64,000 nucleotides of DNA from Lasiosphaeria ovina (GCA_033439765.1 JAULSN010000007.1:2294001-2358000), one strand, 5' to 3'; shown: positions 11,002 to 22,912, counted from the first letter of the stretch. Translations and numbers: made by a program. The notes: generated by a model not told the origin, from the letters alone.

Positions 11002-11986
11002 GGTGCTTGCAGATGCAGGGTGATGACAGTGCGGGTGATTCGGAGGAGGGCGGTGGGGGATGGAATGAGTTGGGTATTTACCTCGATTACTTATGCTGTA
11101 ACTGGTGAGCGGGCAGGGAAAAGGGGGTGTGGCGAGCCGCTACTACGCCTCCAGGCTGATTGGGTTGGTCAGACTCGGGGGGAAGCGTGCGCTCGCCTGG
11201 CAGAGTAAATTGTGATTGGCCGGAGGAGGGGGCCACCGAGCGATCGGGGGATGTTAGCTGCGCCATTGCCCCGTCTCGGTGAGAATCTTCCTCGAGCCCC
11301 AGCCTCGGGGAGGTCCTTGGTGTGGCCGGGACCATCTTGAAGATCAGCCATTGCACTGACGCGCCGCTAACTCGTGGCTGGAATGAGTCAGGTGTTGACT
11401 AGGATCTAATTGCGTTTTGATTAACTCCTTCGGGCACTAAGCAACCTCCCGGTCGTGTGCAACCCTTGAGTAGTCGTAGTTGGTTTCTTGCAACCCACGT
11501 GCCCAAACAATTGGTGTCCCAAGTGTCCATGTCGTGCTTGGATTAATAAATTAGGTATGCTTCATGCCTGGCACACAAGGGAACACGTTGTTTCATGTCC
11601 ACCATTACACGACAGTGCGGTACGGACTTGGGTTTCAAACACTCACCTCACCCTGCACAGTGCACCCCCAACCCAGCTTCCCAAGTAGTCTACCCTGCAC
11701 TTGTTTTCCATACACGTAGCTAGTCCCCTTGATCCGTTACCCTGCACTCTCAGAGGCATTGGTTTTACCTTGTCTGCCCGATCTACCCCTCTGGGACTGT
11801 CAAGTTTCCAGCGGCGATGTTTCCAGACAGTGTTACAGCAACCGAAGACTGCTCGACGCTACCAGCCTGCAGCCTCCCCAGGAGCATATCTGCGACACTT
11901 CCATTCCAGCGACAAATATGGATGGGGTTCCTGGCGTATTCTGTTAGCATTCGATTGTACCATTAATAACAGAGATTGAGGCTCAC
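11002..11986. other. Intergenic spacer, no supported gene
   Basis: The spacer lies between the orphan exon and the end of the kinase-vWA gene. Only short overlapping ORFs occur and no conserved motif is seen. Confidence 0.5.
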
Positions 11987-14541
11987 TCACTCTGACGGCA
12001 ACCTCACCATCGCACCGATCTCGGATTTAAGTTGGTACAACTTCTGGGCTCCGGTCTCATTATTCCCGAATAGGATAATGGTGACTGACAAGAAGATTGA
12101 TCCAACTGGTGGGGGCGCATTTGCGAAGTCGAGGAGGCGCTTGATTTGCTGTCGCAAATCGGGCGGGGGCTCACCAAAGATGCCGTCGGTCAGGATATAG
12201 AGGCCGATGGGATACTCGGAGGGAATAATCGTGGTCGATAGTTCAGTCACCGTCTCGTTGAGGAGCTGGCCCAGCCTCCATTTAGGACTTACAAATTCGT
12301 GAGCCCTCATGTATGTGTCCACCTTCTTAGTCTTCCAGAAGATTTTTACCCTTGGATCCGCCGTCGGAAACGACACCTCAACACCAGTCCCAGGCGCCGC
12401 GTGATACTTGACAAGCTTGGCGATAACGCAAGCGGTCTGCACCACTGGAATATGGACCTCGGCCATGCTGCTAGAGTCATCGATTAAAATCCTCTGTAGG
12501 CAGTACCGGTTAGCTGTGCGGAATCGATGCGTCTGGAGCAAGGGGGGAGTACATGTCGTCTGGGCCCTAGACCTCTCAGCTGGCGCTGGAGGCCCAAATA
12601 GTCCTTTGACACTATCTTCCTACTCTTGGTGAGGTAGGAGTATATTCTCGGAACCGAAAGGGCCTCCCCCTCCACTAGGACAGAGAATTCGGACATTGGC
12701 GGTGCTGGGCCATATGGGCCTGAAGGGCCCGGATAGTCCGGGTGGGACGGAGGCGGTGGAGAGTTGGGGGGCGGGCCTAAACTTCCAGCGACTGGTGGCA
12801 TGGCGGACTCCCCGGCCCCAAGTCTATTCTTCCACCGGGTCGCCAGGGTCATCACATTAGCCTCGCGATCCCTGCAAGAAACCAGCATCTCCTTCAAGAT
12901 CAAGTCGCTAATGAAATGAAGGCAGCTATCTGGTCGGCAGCCCTTGAGAGCGTGCTGGTGGAAGTCGGCGACACAATCAAGTTCTTTCACGCCGTTATGA
13001 AAGCCGCGTTCATATCCGGTGCCTCGAAGTGAGGGGCCTTCCGTGCTGATTTCTTGAATGCGGGCTTTTTCGTATCTGTCGAGGCCGCTTTCCCCAAGCC
13101 GTCCCCGTATCAGCATTTCACTGAATATGCACCCGAGTGCCCAAATATCAGCAGCCTTGGTGTAATGGGGAGCCGTTTGACCATGTTGTACGTCGTGGAT
13201 CTCGCAGCACTCAGGAGCCACTATTGGACGTGTTAATACAGCGGGAAGTCTTGACCATCCTGCCAAGCCCAATGGGTCTTCCCGATGATTCCAGGTCTGC
13301 ACACTTACTGTTCGCGAGGTTACCGCCGTTGTTTTGGAGTTCGCCGCCATCTCTCATCAAATGAGCTTTGCCAAGGTCAGATATCTTGAAGCACGGCTTG
13401 CCATGTTCCGCCACTGGCTTGCCCGTGTAAAGGATGTTGAGCTCCTTGAGATCTTGATGGGTACTAGAACCTCGTTAGCTCACTGTTCAGTTCCCAGCCT
13501 AGGGCTTGGCACTCGCCTGTTGATGCGATGCATCGCGCCAACTCCGAGCGCAATCTTGAACATATGTCTCCACAGGTCCAGCTCGGCTTCGGGCTCCCGA
13601 GACATGATCATGGCCATGTTTTCCTTGCAGAACTCGGCCAAGCTACCCCCTGGCGCATACTCAAGAACAATCGTGTAATTGTTTCTCGGTCCCATATCGA
13701 TCTCCAGAGAGGTATCACGCCCAGTTGATGAAGACGGCAACTGGACGACGGTGTCTGACGGGAGTGGTTGCGTGAACGACCCCAGATACTCCGTGATATA
13801 GTCAAATGGATTCGGACTGATGGCAAACTTGGGAATGGCGGGGTTAGAAATTGACGAATAAGCGTTTGCGAGCTCATTGTACACGCTGGTCTCGTTGGTC
13901 CACAGATCCTTGGCGTGTGGTCGTAGAGTTTTGAAGACGACCTCGTTAGATGTCGCCTTGCGCTTCCAACAGCAAGGGTAGATTAGCACCTTCTGGACAG
14001 TGCTATCGTCGGATTCCGATAGCAACTCAATACTGCAGATAGGCAAAATCCGATCTAATTCTATGATCTTTTGGTGTATGATGGTGTTGAAGGTCATGGG
14101 CCAGAACCGCCATTTGTTCTCGTCGAAACGCCGCCAGAACTGCGCCTCGACGGGCAAGGCAGCCCGGTGCCCATCCATCCAGCTGAATGGGAGTGACGCG
14201 TCGGTGTAACCATTTTTGGTGAAATAGCTGATGCGGCCAGGGCAGGAAATGTAGCATAGTATCGAAAAGATCTGGAGATACTCGTTACGGACGGTTTCGG
14301 CGCTGACGCTCGTGCCTTGATTCCTGCGCAAGACTTCGTGTGTCTTTTCGGCGGTCCAATAGTTGCGCAAGACCTCGAGACAGACAAATTTGACAACGTC
14401 GCCGCGACCGTCGATCCCGGTGTGGTCATGGGGGTAGGGGAGGTGTTCAATATAATGTTGGAAGTGTGCTAACGCTTCCGATTGGATAGGTGGCAAGTCA
14501 TCGGCTCCGGTTGATGGGTCATCCCGGACCGGCGAACTCAT
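11987..14541 (-). CDS. Protein kinase fused to a vWA domain, 4 exons
   Basis: Exons are 14541-13517, 13463-13309, 13220-12553 and 12493-11987 (784 residues). A helical N-terminal region (about 40-120) is of the kind found before many fungal kinase domains. The kinase has Lys204 in VVFKTL, HQD at 344-346 with Asn351, DLG at 371-373, and an MAPE activation-segment end at 394-397. A DIWALGCIFSEML helix follows. A Pro-rich linker (about 510-560) leads to a vWA domain (617-784) that opens ILIDDSSSM. This carries a complete MIDAS DxSxS (D621, S623, S625) and a later LTDG. The kinase appears active-capable (Lys, Asp and Asn present), while HQD lacks the regulatory Arg. vWA domains bind proteins through a metal ion, so the fusion suggests a partner-triggered signalling protein. 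The neighbours are accessory genes; the substrate is unknown. Confidence 0.85.
13464..13516 (-). other. GC-AG intron in the kinase-vWA gene
   Basis: The 53-nt intron begins CAG|GCGAGT (13516) and ends TTCTAG (13464), with an internal GCTAAC branch site. Using GC joins AAC-AG to T-ACC and restores the catalytic-loop sequence HQDLKELN. The nearby GT (GTGCCA) gives the wrong frame. Confidence 0.8.
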
Positions 14542-15629
14542 ATTGACTCATCCTCAGGGGGTCAAGAGAAACGAATGTACGAACTGCGGGATGCGACGTT
14601 GTGTTGCTTCAGACATCGAGAGATGCGGTAACATGAATCACGAGATGGGAAAGGCAACTGCCAAATATCAGTTTTGACAGAAGCGGCCAAAGGCTTGTGG
14701 GAGCGGGCCGCGGTGGCCAAGAATGCCTAGGTACAGGAACAAGGCAAACACGTCGAAGTGGGCCCACTTTTCTCCCATTTCTGACCTCTCGTTTGGGCGG
14801 AATATCTTTTTTTCTTTTTCCTGTTGCAGCGCGGAGGAATTCAAACCATACTGATTGGATTGGCCTCTGGTAAGGTAGTAGCGGAAGGTGAGCCCTAGGC
14901 GAAATTGCGGAGTCATCGGTGGAGGCGTCAAATCAAATAAGACTTGGATCAAGGGATACTGCGGTCATCGGTCATCGGAGCGAGAAATTGGCTAACTCAC
15001 CCGGGGTGTGACGGTAGGGCTCTTTCTATCTCGAACTAGTGTACAGTTGACCATTGGGCACCAAGGCACCCGACGGCGGCCCATCTGTGTCCTATCAAGG
15101 TGAAGTGGCGCTGTTGTTTTGTGTGACGAGGCGCCTGCAGACCGGTATCACAGTCCCCACTATAGATACCCGAAAGAACTCTCCTTTCTTCGAGATTTTG
15201 CCAGGAAGCAAGCGGGCTCCTGGGAGATTTGGTTTCATGCTAGATATAACAATGCAAGACTTGAAGTTTAGAAAATGTATGAAATTCACCAACTTGACAT
15301 GACCCTAAGAAGGTTAATAAAAGTAACAAGAAACCATCAAGCCATCCCCGCTCCTGTTTTTTGTTTCATAGACTAATTGAACTGTGATTGAAGCCGCAAG
15401 ACGCCGCGGGTAACTAACTTGCAACGAGAAATTGAAGAAAAAATGAGAGAAGACCGAGATTAAACTGTTCGAAGCAACACCATCCATATTGTGAGACGCT
15501 ACAGGATTTGGTGAAGCCAGTAATCACCACTGTCAAAGGGCATCGAAGGCAGCCACACCCCCTCTTGAACATTTCCTCGAGAGCCGCGCGTCAGATTATG
15601 GTTCGGGTAAGGGGTTAGGTTGGAGCACT
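14542..15629. other. Intergenic spacer, no supported gene
   Basis: Spacer between the upstream side of the kinase-vWA gene and the 3' end of the CorA-like gene. Short ORFs at 14668-14952 and 15054-15302 show no domain, signal peptide or splice support. Confidence 0.5.
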
Positions 15630-17722
15630 TCAAACTGGTAAATTATGATGCTGCTGGACGAGAGCGTCCATGGTCACGCGTGTATCTTCCAGCGACTTGC
15701 GCCGCAAGCGTAAACTTCCCCACTTGTTGGCCACCAACCACCCGATCAACGCCGCGGCGGTGAAGGGGACGCAGATGGCTATGAAGAGCTTGAAGACGTC
15801 GGCGCGGAACCCGATACCGGAGCCGTGGTCCCAGTTTATGATGCCGCTCTGGAAGAAGGACTGGTATTTCCTTTAGCCTATCTCCCTTTCTCCTTTCGGC
15901 GGCAAATTAGAAGGCTTGGAAACGTACCGAGAGAAATGTGGCCGGCAAAAATAGCAGTGTGGTGACAGTGATGACTCGGACCGTCACTGTCTCCTGCTCT
16001 GTTCTGTAGGCTATGTTCTGCATGACAAGCGCTGACTTGTGGCCGTGCTCGGCGAAGATGCGGCCTACCTGAAGGCCGCGAAACTGGAGCAGGCTCTCAA
16101 ACTACAGTACGCGTTATTAGGAATACGTACAATCGAGAGTCACCTAATGCTGACCAGGCAGTTCACATACCAGTGTCTTTCCCTCCTTGAGCTTTTTCTG
16201 TAGCGAGATCAGCTGTGTCTGTCTCGTTTCGAGACTTCTGGTAATGCGCCGCGTTTTGGTCAGGAACCTGGAAATGGAGTCTGTGAAGCTTTGTTTGGCC
16301 TTCACGTCGCCTCCAATGTCCTCAGACTCCGCGAGGCGCTTGTAGTTGTCAGAAATGTCGCGCAACACTCCTAGAATCAAGTCGATGGCCAAGAGACCCC
16401 CTTCCAGCCGCTCACCCAAGTTGTTTAGCTTCTGGAGGTCTTTGTAGTTGAAAAGCTCCAGCACAAGAATGTCATCGGGCATCTCTCTTCTGCTCCGCTC
16501 ACCAGGCTGGGCGTGCCCAAAGGGCGGTGGCTGTGGTGCAGGGGAGGCGTTAAGGGGGTGAGAGGTCCTCCAGGATCGCTGCGAGATCTTGAAAGATCCA
16601 AATATGCCATGCTTCTCCGACAAGGGGTAGTTCCACTGACTGCTTCCGGTCTTGGATGATGTGGTAAGGCCTGCGCTCATCATTGGTGGCGCGTTCACAA
16701 AGTGCGGCTTTTGGTCGACGGGGACAGTTTTTGCCTTGGCAAGAATCTGGCGGACGAGATTCTCGATATCGCGGACAAACCAGCGCCAGTTTTCTGCGGA
16801 CCAGGTAAAGTATATGAGGAGCGTCCCGAGTGCCGCCTCGAAGGAGGCGGAAACGTCTCTCCCAGCGGAAGCACCAAGCGCGGGCATGTCTATAGTGTCT
16901 TCCATTATCCTCTTCTGCATGAGGTCGTTGCCTTTGGTGGTGATCCAGACCGTCCTCCCGTTGGAAATGTCAAAGGAATGATAAACAGCTAGTTGCCGGA
17001 TTGACCAAGGCCAACTCGTCGCTTCTGGGGCGCTTTCAACCGACCTCAACAGGAAGGAGCAGCGTATCTCCTTCCCTGACCTGCCCAGTTCGGGAATGTA
17101 AGGAAGCCGGTCTTGGATTTCCAAGGCATCATGGCACTGAAACTGGGATAGGCAAGCATCTTGGGGCTCGTCTTGGTCCCCAAATGTCAAGAGGCAGTCT
17201 AAGAACGACGGATCAACTTGATGAAAGGTCAAAACAAGTTTTAACATGGCTGGCGAGCAGTTGAGGGGAGCACGTGAGTGTTCCGACTCGATGAAGCTGT
17301 TTTGGTTACAATGATTAGCAACCAAGCTCGTTTCTGTTGCTGGATAAAGGTGACAATTTACATACAAATGGCGATATCTCGGATCTGGCTCGTTACCAGC
17401 ACGGATGAGATGCTTATTCAGCAGACCCAAGTCTTTTACTTCTGTGGCCTCGAACCCTTCCCTGGTCGTCAGCAAAAGTAGAAAAAAAAACGGAGCAGAC
17501 GCTAACATGTGGGGCGGTTGAGAGCCTACTGTTTCCCTCGCTCCATGCCTCCCAGAGCAGTATGCGAGCTTTGGACGAGTCAAAGAGATTGGCTTCATGT
17601 ATCTCGAGGTAAGACTGGTACTGCTCGAGAATACTCCTCGGTAGTCTCTTCAAAAGCGTCCTCGGGTACCTGAAGGAATTCCTGCACACATCCAGCAGGC
17701 GGTCGTGAGGATCGAATTCCAT
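15630..17722 (-). CDS. CorA-like membrane protein, 5 exons, ~604 aa
   Basis: Best model: 17722-17530, 17456-17366, 17296-16171, 16101-15928, 15860-15630. The first junction is the least certain, because an alternative acceptor 5 nt upstream breaks frame. A long soluble N-terminal part is followed by a coiled helix rich in Leu/Arg/Lys (about 420-500) that ends RRITRSLETRQTQLISLQKK. Two transmembrane segments follow: VITVTTLLFLPATFLSSFF and VFKLFIAICVPFTAAALIGW. This architecture, with the TLLFLPATF motif, is that of fungal CorA-like proteins. The Gly-Met-Asn signature of true Mg2+ channels is absent between the two segments, so Mg2+ transport cannot be assumed. It is likely a plasma- or organelle-membrane protein. 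Such CorA-like proteins are highly expanded in Pezizomycotina and often lie among accessory genes, as here. Confidence 0.8.
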
Positions 17723-18615
17723 GAGCGTGGTTAGGACGACTTGATGGCGGCAGCGACAGTGCGGGGAAGAAACGAGGCGGCGGCGGCTGGTGGTGATATA
17801 TGGAATAGCATTTTAGTGTTCTGTGCCAGAGTTAGATTGCCTAGCGATGCGCCATCTGCGCCCGGCACAACTAAGAGTCATTTATCGTGTGAGCCTTTTG
17901 CTGCCAGATGGGAAAAGCACCGCAACTTGACCGAAAGTTCCCCAAATCAACCGGGCAACGAGGTAAGCTAAGCCAGCTTGCAAAGGGGCAGTGTGGTTTA
18001 CTAGGGCGGTTTAGCATGCCCGGCGATAGAGGAGGAAGCACGGACAATTTTAGGACCGGACAATGGCGTGGTGAAGCTGTAACACCTGAACCATTCGAAT
18101 TTCATTAAGTGCCGTGGATCTTTGTGATCGGAAATGTGGCAGCTAGCGTGTGGGACACCGGACGTGAAAGGCCGAATAAGATCGATCCATGTATTGGCAC
18201 TGTGCAATCAATTCTGCAGGCGACCACTGCCACCATTCGCAGAGGATCTACTGCAGGCAGACATCAACGCCCAACGCCAGGAGGAAATTAGGGTTGCTTG
18301 ATTGGATAGGAGCTGAAACCACGTCACGGGTCGCTGGGCGCGTTTGTGACTACTTTGTATGCAGCCCGCCCGTGTTACACACCATCGGGAATGGGACAGG
18401 GGGCTCTGAAAATTAGCACTATGCCCGTTGTAATGTTCACCGCCGGGAGACCCCGTAGGGGAAACGAGGTCCATTAAAGCCTCAATATTAAAGATTGGAA
18501 ATAAAAAGTATAACGTTTCTAAAAAAATCTAATTAATATTCTTTTAGAGTCCTCATAGTCTAAGTAGCAGGCCTATAATAGAGTTCTATAGATCTATGGC
18601 GGTCAGCTTGCTTCT

Positions 18616-18664
18616 CTTAGTGCCCTACACTAAGCACTAGACTATAGGGCACAGTTCCCTATAG
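18616..18664 (+). repeat. Two adjacent perfect short inverted repeats
   Basis: CTTAGTG (18616-18622) pairs with CACTAAG (18628-18634) around a 5-nt loop. CTATAGGG (18642-18649) pairs with CCCTATAG (18657-18664) around a 7-nt loop. GTGCCCTA (18620-18627) also pairs with TAGGGCAC (18645-18652), so alternative folds are possible. The element lies inside an AT-rich, gene-free tract. Confidence 0.8.
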
Positions 18665-18889
18665 TGTACCTTACACTTAGTCGACCTACCATGCACTTGG
18701 CTCCCGCCTTCGCTACCGCTTTCGCTCCGCCAGCTATAGTACTAAGCCCACTACAGCACCCTGTATAGGCGCTCTTTTATAAGCCAGTCAGGCACGTAGT
18801 TCAACAGCCTTAAAAGAATAAGTCTAGACCTCAATTAATATTTTAATCTACTTAATGACTCGATTCTACAAATCTTCTTTCCTGGGTGA

Positions 18890-19000
18890 AGAAGGGAAGG
18901 AAGAAGGGAAGGGAGAAGGGAATGGGGAATGGGGAAGGGTGAAGGGGGAAGGTGGGTGGAAGGGTGAAGGGTGAAGGGCGAAGGGGGGAAGATTGCTTCC
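18890..19000 (+). repeat. Purine minisatellite (GAAGGG-type)
   Basis: About 110 nt of nearly pure A/G in variants of GAAGGG, GAATGGG and GGTGAAG. G-runs of three to six recur, so G-quadruplex or triplex formation on this strand is conceivable. No gene is attached to it. Confidence 0.85.
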
Positions 19001-19296
19001 GGTTTAGACGAGCCGCAATGTAGTCCAATTTCCAATTTCCCGGTTTGGTATTTGGTATTTGTCCCCTATCCGAGGCTCAAAGCCTTGTCCATTGCTGAAC
19101 CCCAATCCGCAAAGCCACAAACCGGTTTAAATTAGTCCTCTTCACACCCCCTTGCTTCCCTCTAGCCAATTTCGCGCCATAGCGCCCACCCTTACACGGC
19201 ATGAAAAAGCGGTACATTGCATCGTTTTAATGCGCGGCTTCTTCGCCCCCGCGAGGCTCTGGTCCAATTCGTGTTTACTTGTGCTCTTTTTCTCCC

Positions 19297-19333
19297 CCTG
19301 GTGCTGCTGATGCTGATGCTACTGCTGCTGCTG
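19297..19333 (+). repeat. CTG/CAG-rich tract in the 3' flank of the 80-aa gene
   Basis: CTGATG/CTGCTG units begin within 1 nt of the stop codon (19334-19336) and would read as CAG/CAT repeats in the transcript's 3' UTR. Confidence 0.7.
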
Positions 19334-19745
19334 CTACTCCTCTTCCTGCGGTGGTTGGAACGCCGCCGCACCGCGCAGCCCCCGCAACTGGCGTCTTTCG
19401 GCCTTATTAGAGCATTCCTGGTCAGAAAAAGAAATTTGCTGCTGACAGGGCTGCTGCTGGGCTGGGGGAGACTCTACACTTACATTTGTCAATGGCCTCG
19501 TCAACCAGAAACCGTACTTGTCGTTGATATGCTGCAAACAACTGGTCAGCGCGTCTTTTCTTGTTCCTGTCCGGTTACGTCAAATTAGGCCCCTAAATAG
19601 GCACCCGATTCACGCCAGTACAAGCCCCACTTACAAAGACATAGATCTGATCATCCCCAAAATACCACCGCAGCCACGCCGACAGGACGTCATGTCTGAG
19701 GCGGTACTCGTCAAAGGTCTCCCAGGTGGTGTATTGCCCAGACAT
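19334..19745 (-). CDS. Small 80-aa protein with YRLR motif, 3 exons
   Basis: Exons are 19745-19635 (37 codons), 19531-19484 (16 codons) and 19417-19334 (27 codons plus stop). All introns are phase 0 with GTAAGT donors and TGCAG/CCAG acceptors, so the model is well supported. The first exon carries FDEYRLRHDVLSAWLRWYFG, the second KYGFWLTRPLTN, and the third is Arg/Ala-rich and ends QPPQEEE. It has no signal peptide or transmembrane helix, and Trp/Tyr/Arg-rich amphipathic helices suggest protein or nucleic-acid contact. I know this pattern only as an uncharacterised fungal type. A paralogous first exon lies 8.7 kb away at 10891-11001. A CAG-repeat tract follows the stop codon. Confidence 0.75.
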
Positions 19746-21319
19746 TGCGAGGCGGTCTCCTGTTCTGTGCAGAGTGCAAGTTCGATACAGCAAGTAGGTG
19801 ATGAGGCCGCGAGTATTGTCTTGTTGATCGAATGCTGCTTTGAACAAAATATGTTTCTGGATCGCGAGGATGGTCCTCCCCTTTATACCCCATGTTGAGA
19901 CTCTTTTGCCTCTTCGCATTCCCTCTTGTCCTGAGGGGTGACCGCTCGGCGTCGTGCTGGGCGTCGGGCCAACATTCGCAACTCTGCAGACCACTATCAC
20001 CCAGAAACCTATGCCCGACCATAGCAGTGTGCTCGGGAGATGTCCTCAGGAGTGATGGTGCCGGGCGAAAAGGAATGAGCATGCATGCGATGGGCTGTGG
20101 TGGTTGCACAGCTTGGGGTGAAAGTGCACTTCATCCAGATGATGCAAGCAAGAGAAGGTTATATATCGGCTGTCTGGTTTCGTGAGACGTCGTACAGGTG
20201 TACTTGGGGAACTGTATCATTGGGCCACCTCATGGCAACTGCAGTCAAAGGCGTGCATGCGGCTGGCTCTATGGCCGAGTTTCTGTCATCTTCGCATACA
20301 ACCAGCCTTGTTCTAGGCAAAGAAGCAAGCGGGGAAACTGGCAATGCGGCTCAAAAGCACCTCTACCATTGGCGTCTCCTAAGCGCCAGCGAGGAAATCC
20401 GGTATTTCACGACAACTGACGGCGGCAAATCATCGATGTGCCCCTTCCCTCACGTCTGTCCAGTTGAGGGTGTCCACGGCCACCATCCAATGGGGGTCGA
20501 CATGCTTATCGAATCACAGGAGGTCGTGTGATGGCTCCTGGCGCATGGATCATCGATGGTGGATGTGGCTCGAGGAAGGGAACCGATTTGCGGAGATGAT
20601 TCGAGTTAGAGCGGATCTCTGTGCTTCCGATGATTCCAGCCGAGAGTTTTTGAGCCATATAAATAGCATATGAATGACAATTTGCAGGAGTGTCATCCAA
20701 CCAGCCACGCTTCTCGCAGGGGCTGACTCGGGGGGGAGGGGATAAGATGCAACCCGCAAATAGTACTCAAGCTAAGGAACATCACGCTGCGTCTGGAGGA
20801 TGCTGAGACTCCTCCCATGTTAGGCTCAGGTGGCCTTGTTCAGGGCTCCGAAGGATACCTGGTCTGTTTATTTTCCTTCCACGACACGATCTACTTCTTG
20901 GCCTTGCATTTGTGGCCCGTTATTACTCTCCAGGGGCAGTTAATTGTGACCCAGTGAAGAGCAACGGCTTTTACTAACTGCTTTTGTCAAGGAAGGTGAA
21001 GGGAGGGGAAGAATCTTCTCGTAGCTAATCTTGATTAAGGTATCTAAACCATTTCATTACTGCCCTCTTTTTCCCCTTATACAGGAACTTGCCATGAGAA
21101 CTTGATGACTTGTCGCCAAATATGAGGTCAGACCTAAAACGGACCCGGCTCAAGACAAGACGACCAGCGAGACCTAGTATGACTCATACCGCCACCTTGG
21201 CAGAACCAGTTCCATCCATCTTACATCACTTTCACACCCACGGATCCCACACCATTAACGAGTTCATCACCGTGCTTCAACGTCACGTCTAATCACCGCC
21301 TTCCTACATCTACGGCACC
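19746..21319. other. Intergenic region, no supported gene
   Basis: Shared upstream region of the 80-aa gene (minus) and the phosphatase gene (plus). ORFs of 60-148 codons overlap one another in several frames, and none carries a recognisable motif. Confidence 0.45.
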
Positions 21320-21868
21320 ATGGGCAAACGGAAGAAGCCAGCGGCAAGCGGCAGCTCAGCGGCGGGCAGTAAGCCACCGTCGGCGTGCATCGTGCCGGAC
21401 CTGCTGTACCTGGGGCCCGTGTCAGCGACGGCCAACACGGGGTTTCTGCAGCGCAGCGGGATCACACACGTCGTGTCGATCGGCAAGTTGCCAGCCACAG
21501 TCACCGAGGGCATCAGCTACGAGCGGCTCAGCCTGGCCGACGACGAGGCCGCGGCCCTCGCCGACGTAGCTGCGCGGGCGTGCGCTGTCATCGACGCCGC
21601 GGCCGCGTCCGGCGGCAGGGTCCTCGTGCACTGCTCCGCGGCCATCTCGCGGTCGCCCGCCGTCGTCTCCGCCTATCTCATGCGCAGCCGCGGCATGACA
21701 CTGCGACAGAGCCTCGAGACCCTCGTCCACGCCCGGGATGCCGTGTCGCCCAACCCCGGCTTCATGAGGCAGCTGGCTGAGATGGAGAAGGAGCTGTTCG
21801 ACGGCAGGAGCTCGTTTGACGTCTCGGACGTTGTGCCGCAGACGAGGCTCATGAACTATTTGCTATGA
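21320..21868 (+). CDS. Dual-specificity protein phosphatase
   Basis: A single exon encodes 182 residues from the ATG in GGCACCATGGG. The signature HCSAAISRS (Cys105 nucleophile, Arg111 phosphate-binding) matches the DSP/PTP P-loop HCxxxxxR[ST]. An acidic Asp-Asp pair at 74-75 in SLADDE sits where the general-acid Asp is expected. The N-terminus (about 1-20) is Lys/Ser/Gly-rich and likely disordered. The size and compact domain fit small atypical DSPs that remove phosphate from Ser/Thr/Tyr, often on MAP kinases. There are no targeting signals. It is the only intact plus-strand gene in the accessory stretch 11-25 kb. Confidence 0.92.
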   Translation: MGKRKKPAASGSSAAGSKPPSACIVPDLLYLGPVSATANTGFLQRSGITHVVSIGKLPATVTEGISYERLSLADDEAAALADVAARACAVIDAAAASGGRVLVHCSAAISRSPAVVSAYLMRSRGMTLRQSLETLVHARDAVSPNPGFMRQLAEMEKELFDGRSSFDVSDVVPQTRLMNYLL

Positions 21869-22912
21869 TCAGGAAACCTTAATTTCCGTGTTACATACGA
21901 TCAGGTTGTCACAAGGCATGTGAATGGTTTTTGTGGTTTGTGTTTTTTTGGGAGGGCTTCAACTCTTGTGACCGGGAGTTAAGGGGAACCGCTTGACACC
22001 TCATATCAGTGGTTCATGGCGAGAAAAGGGCTGGGAAATTTGAACGTGTACCTACCTGGTAGTTATGGATCTAGATACCTGCACTTGGCTAATATTACAC
22101 AATTCCTTCTTTAAGAAACCCTAAAAGCTATGCCACGTCTTCTTTTACCTAGGCACTACAACTAACCGTGCCTTTAGGTGGTTCAACCGGACGTTAAATG
22201 AGCCCAAGGATATATCTCGACGGACAAGGCAAGCCTTTAGATACTTGAAGTAAACATTCAGAAAGTCTGAGAGTGTATTTCAAAAGCTCAAGCATACGGG
22301 TAGCGTAGGCTTTCAGGAATTTAAGGAAGGCTTGTAAGAACCTCAAGTAAGCCAGGGTTCGAGGACATGGAAATACGCTTGCCCCAAAGATAGTACCCAT
22401 CTAAAAGATGGCACGATGTACACCGAGGATTGCGGCTGACTAGGTACCCTATGTTGGAAGGTATGCAGGGCTATGAGGATCGTCGCTGCGAGTAAGTCTC
22501 GCCACTTAGATCTTCGATTTTAGCACTTTCATGCCACAGGCACATCAAATGATGCCTTCAGAGAGGGTTGTAAAGATAGGGCATGTCCTGGTTAGATTTC
22601 AAAGCACTTTACATGACGTATCCAATCATTACAGAATATAAAATACAAGAATTGGGAATCTTGAGACGCGATATCAATGCCTGATGGGCCTGACCCCCTT
22701 GATATCCACAAATCGAACCTCCCAGGAGAGCCAATTAGAATGTGCTCGCTAATTACCCACCATGTCTAGTCTGATTACCCCGTGTCCCTGCTGCTCTCAT
22801 CCTGAAGTCTCATCTCCCGAGCTCAGAATGCTATTGCCCTCCTCAAATACCCATACCCAGCTTCTGATATCATTCCCACCCCTCTCCTCTCCTCCGAGCA
22901 CACGATATCCAA
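21869..22912. other. Intergenic, AT-rich, no supported gene
   Basis: About 22060-22700 is AT/TpA-rich and looks like a degraded repeat. A 68-codon minus-strand frame at 22194-22400 is Leu-rich but is not convincing as a gene. Confidence 0.5.

Larger units (their letters stand above)
17723..19333. other. Intergenic, partly AT-rich and repetitive
   Basis: No supported gene. About 18480-18850 is TpA-rich with short hairpins, looking like an old repeat degraded by RIP. It is followed by a G/A-only-like minisatellite at about 18890-19000. Confidence 0.5.

Noticed and set aside
22194..22400. Leu-rich 68-codon frame resembling a leucine-rich repeat
   Set aside because: It lies in a TpA-rich degraded tract with no start context, and the spacing of Leu does not follow an LRR consensus.
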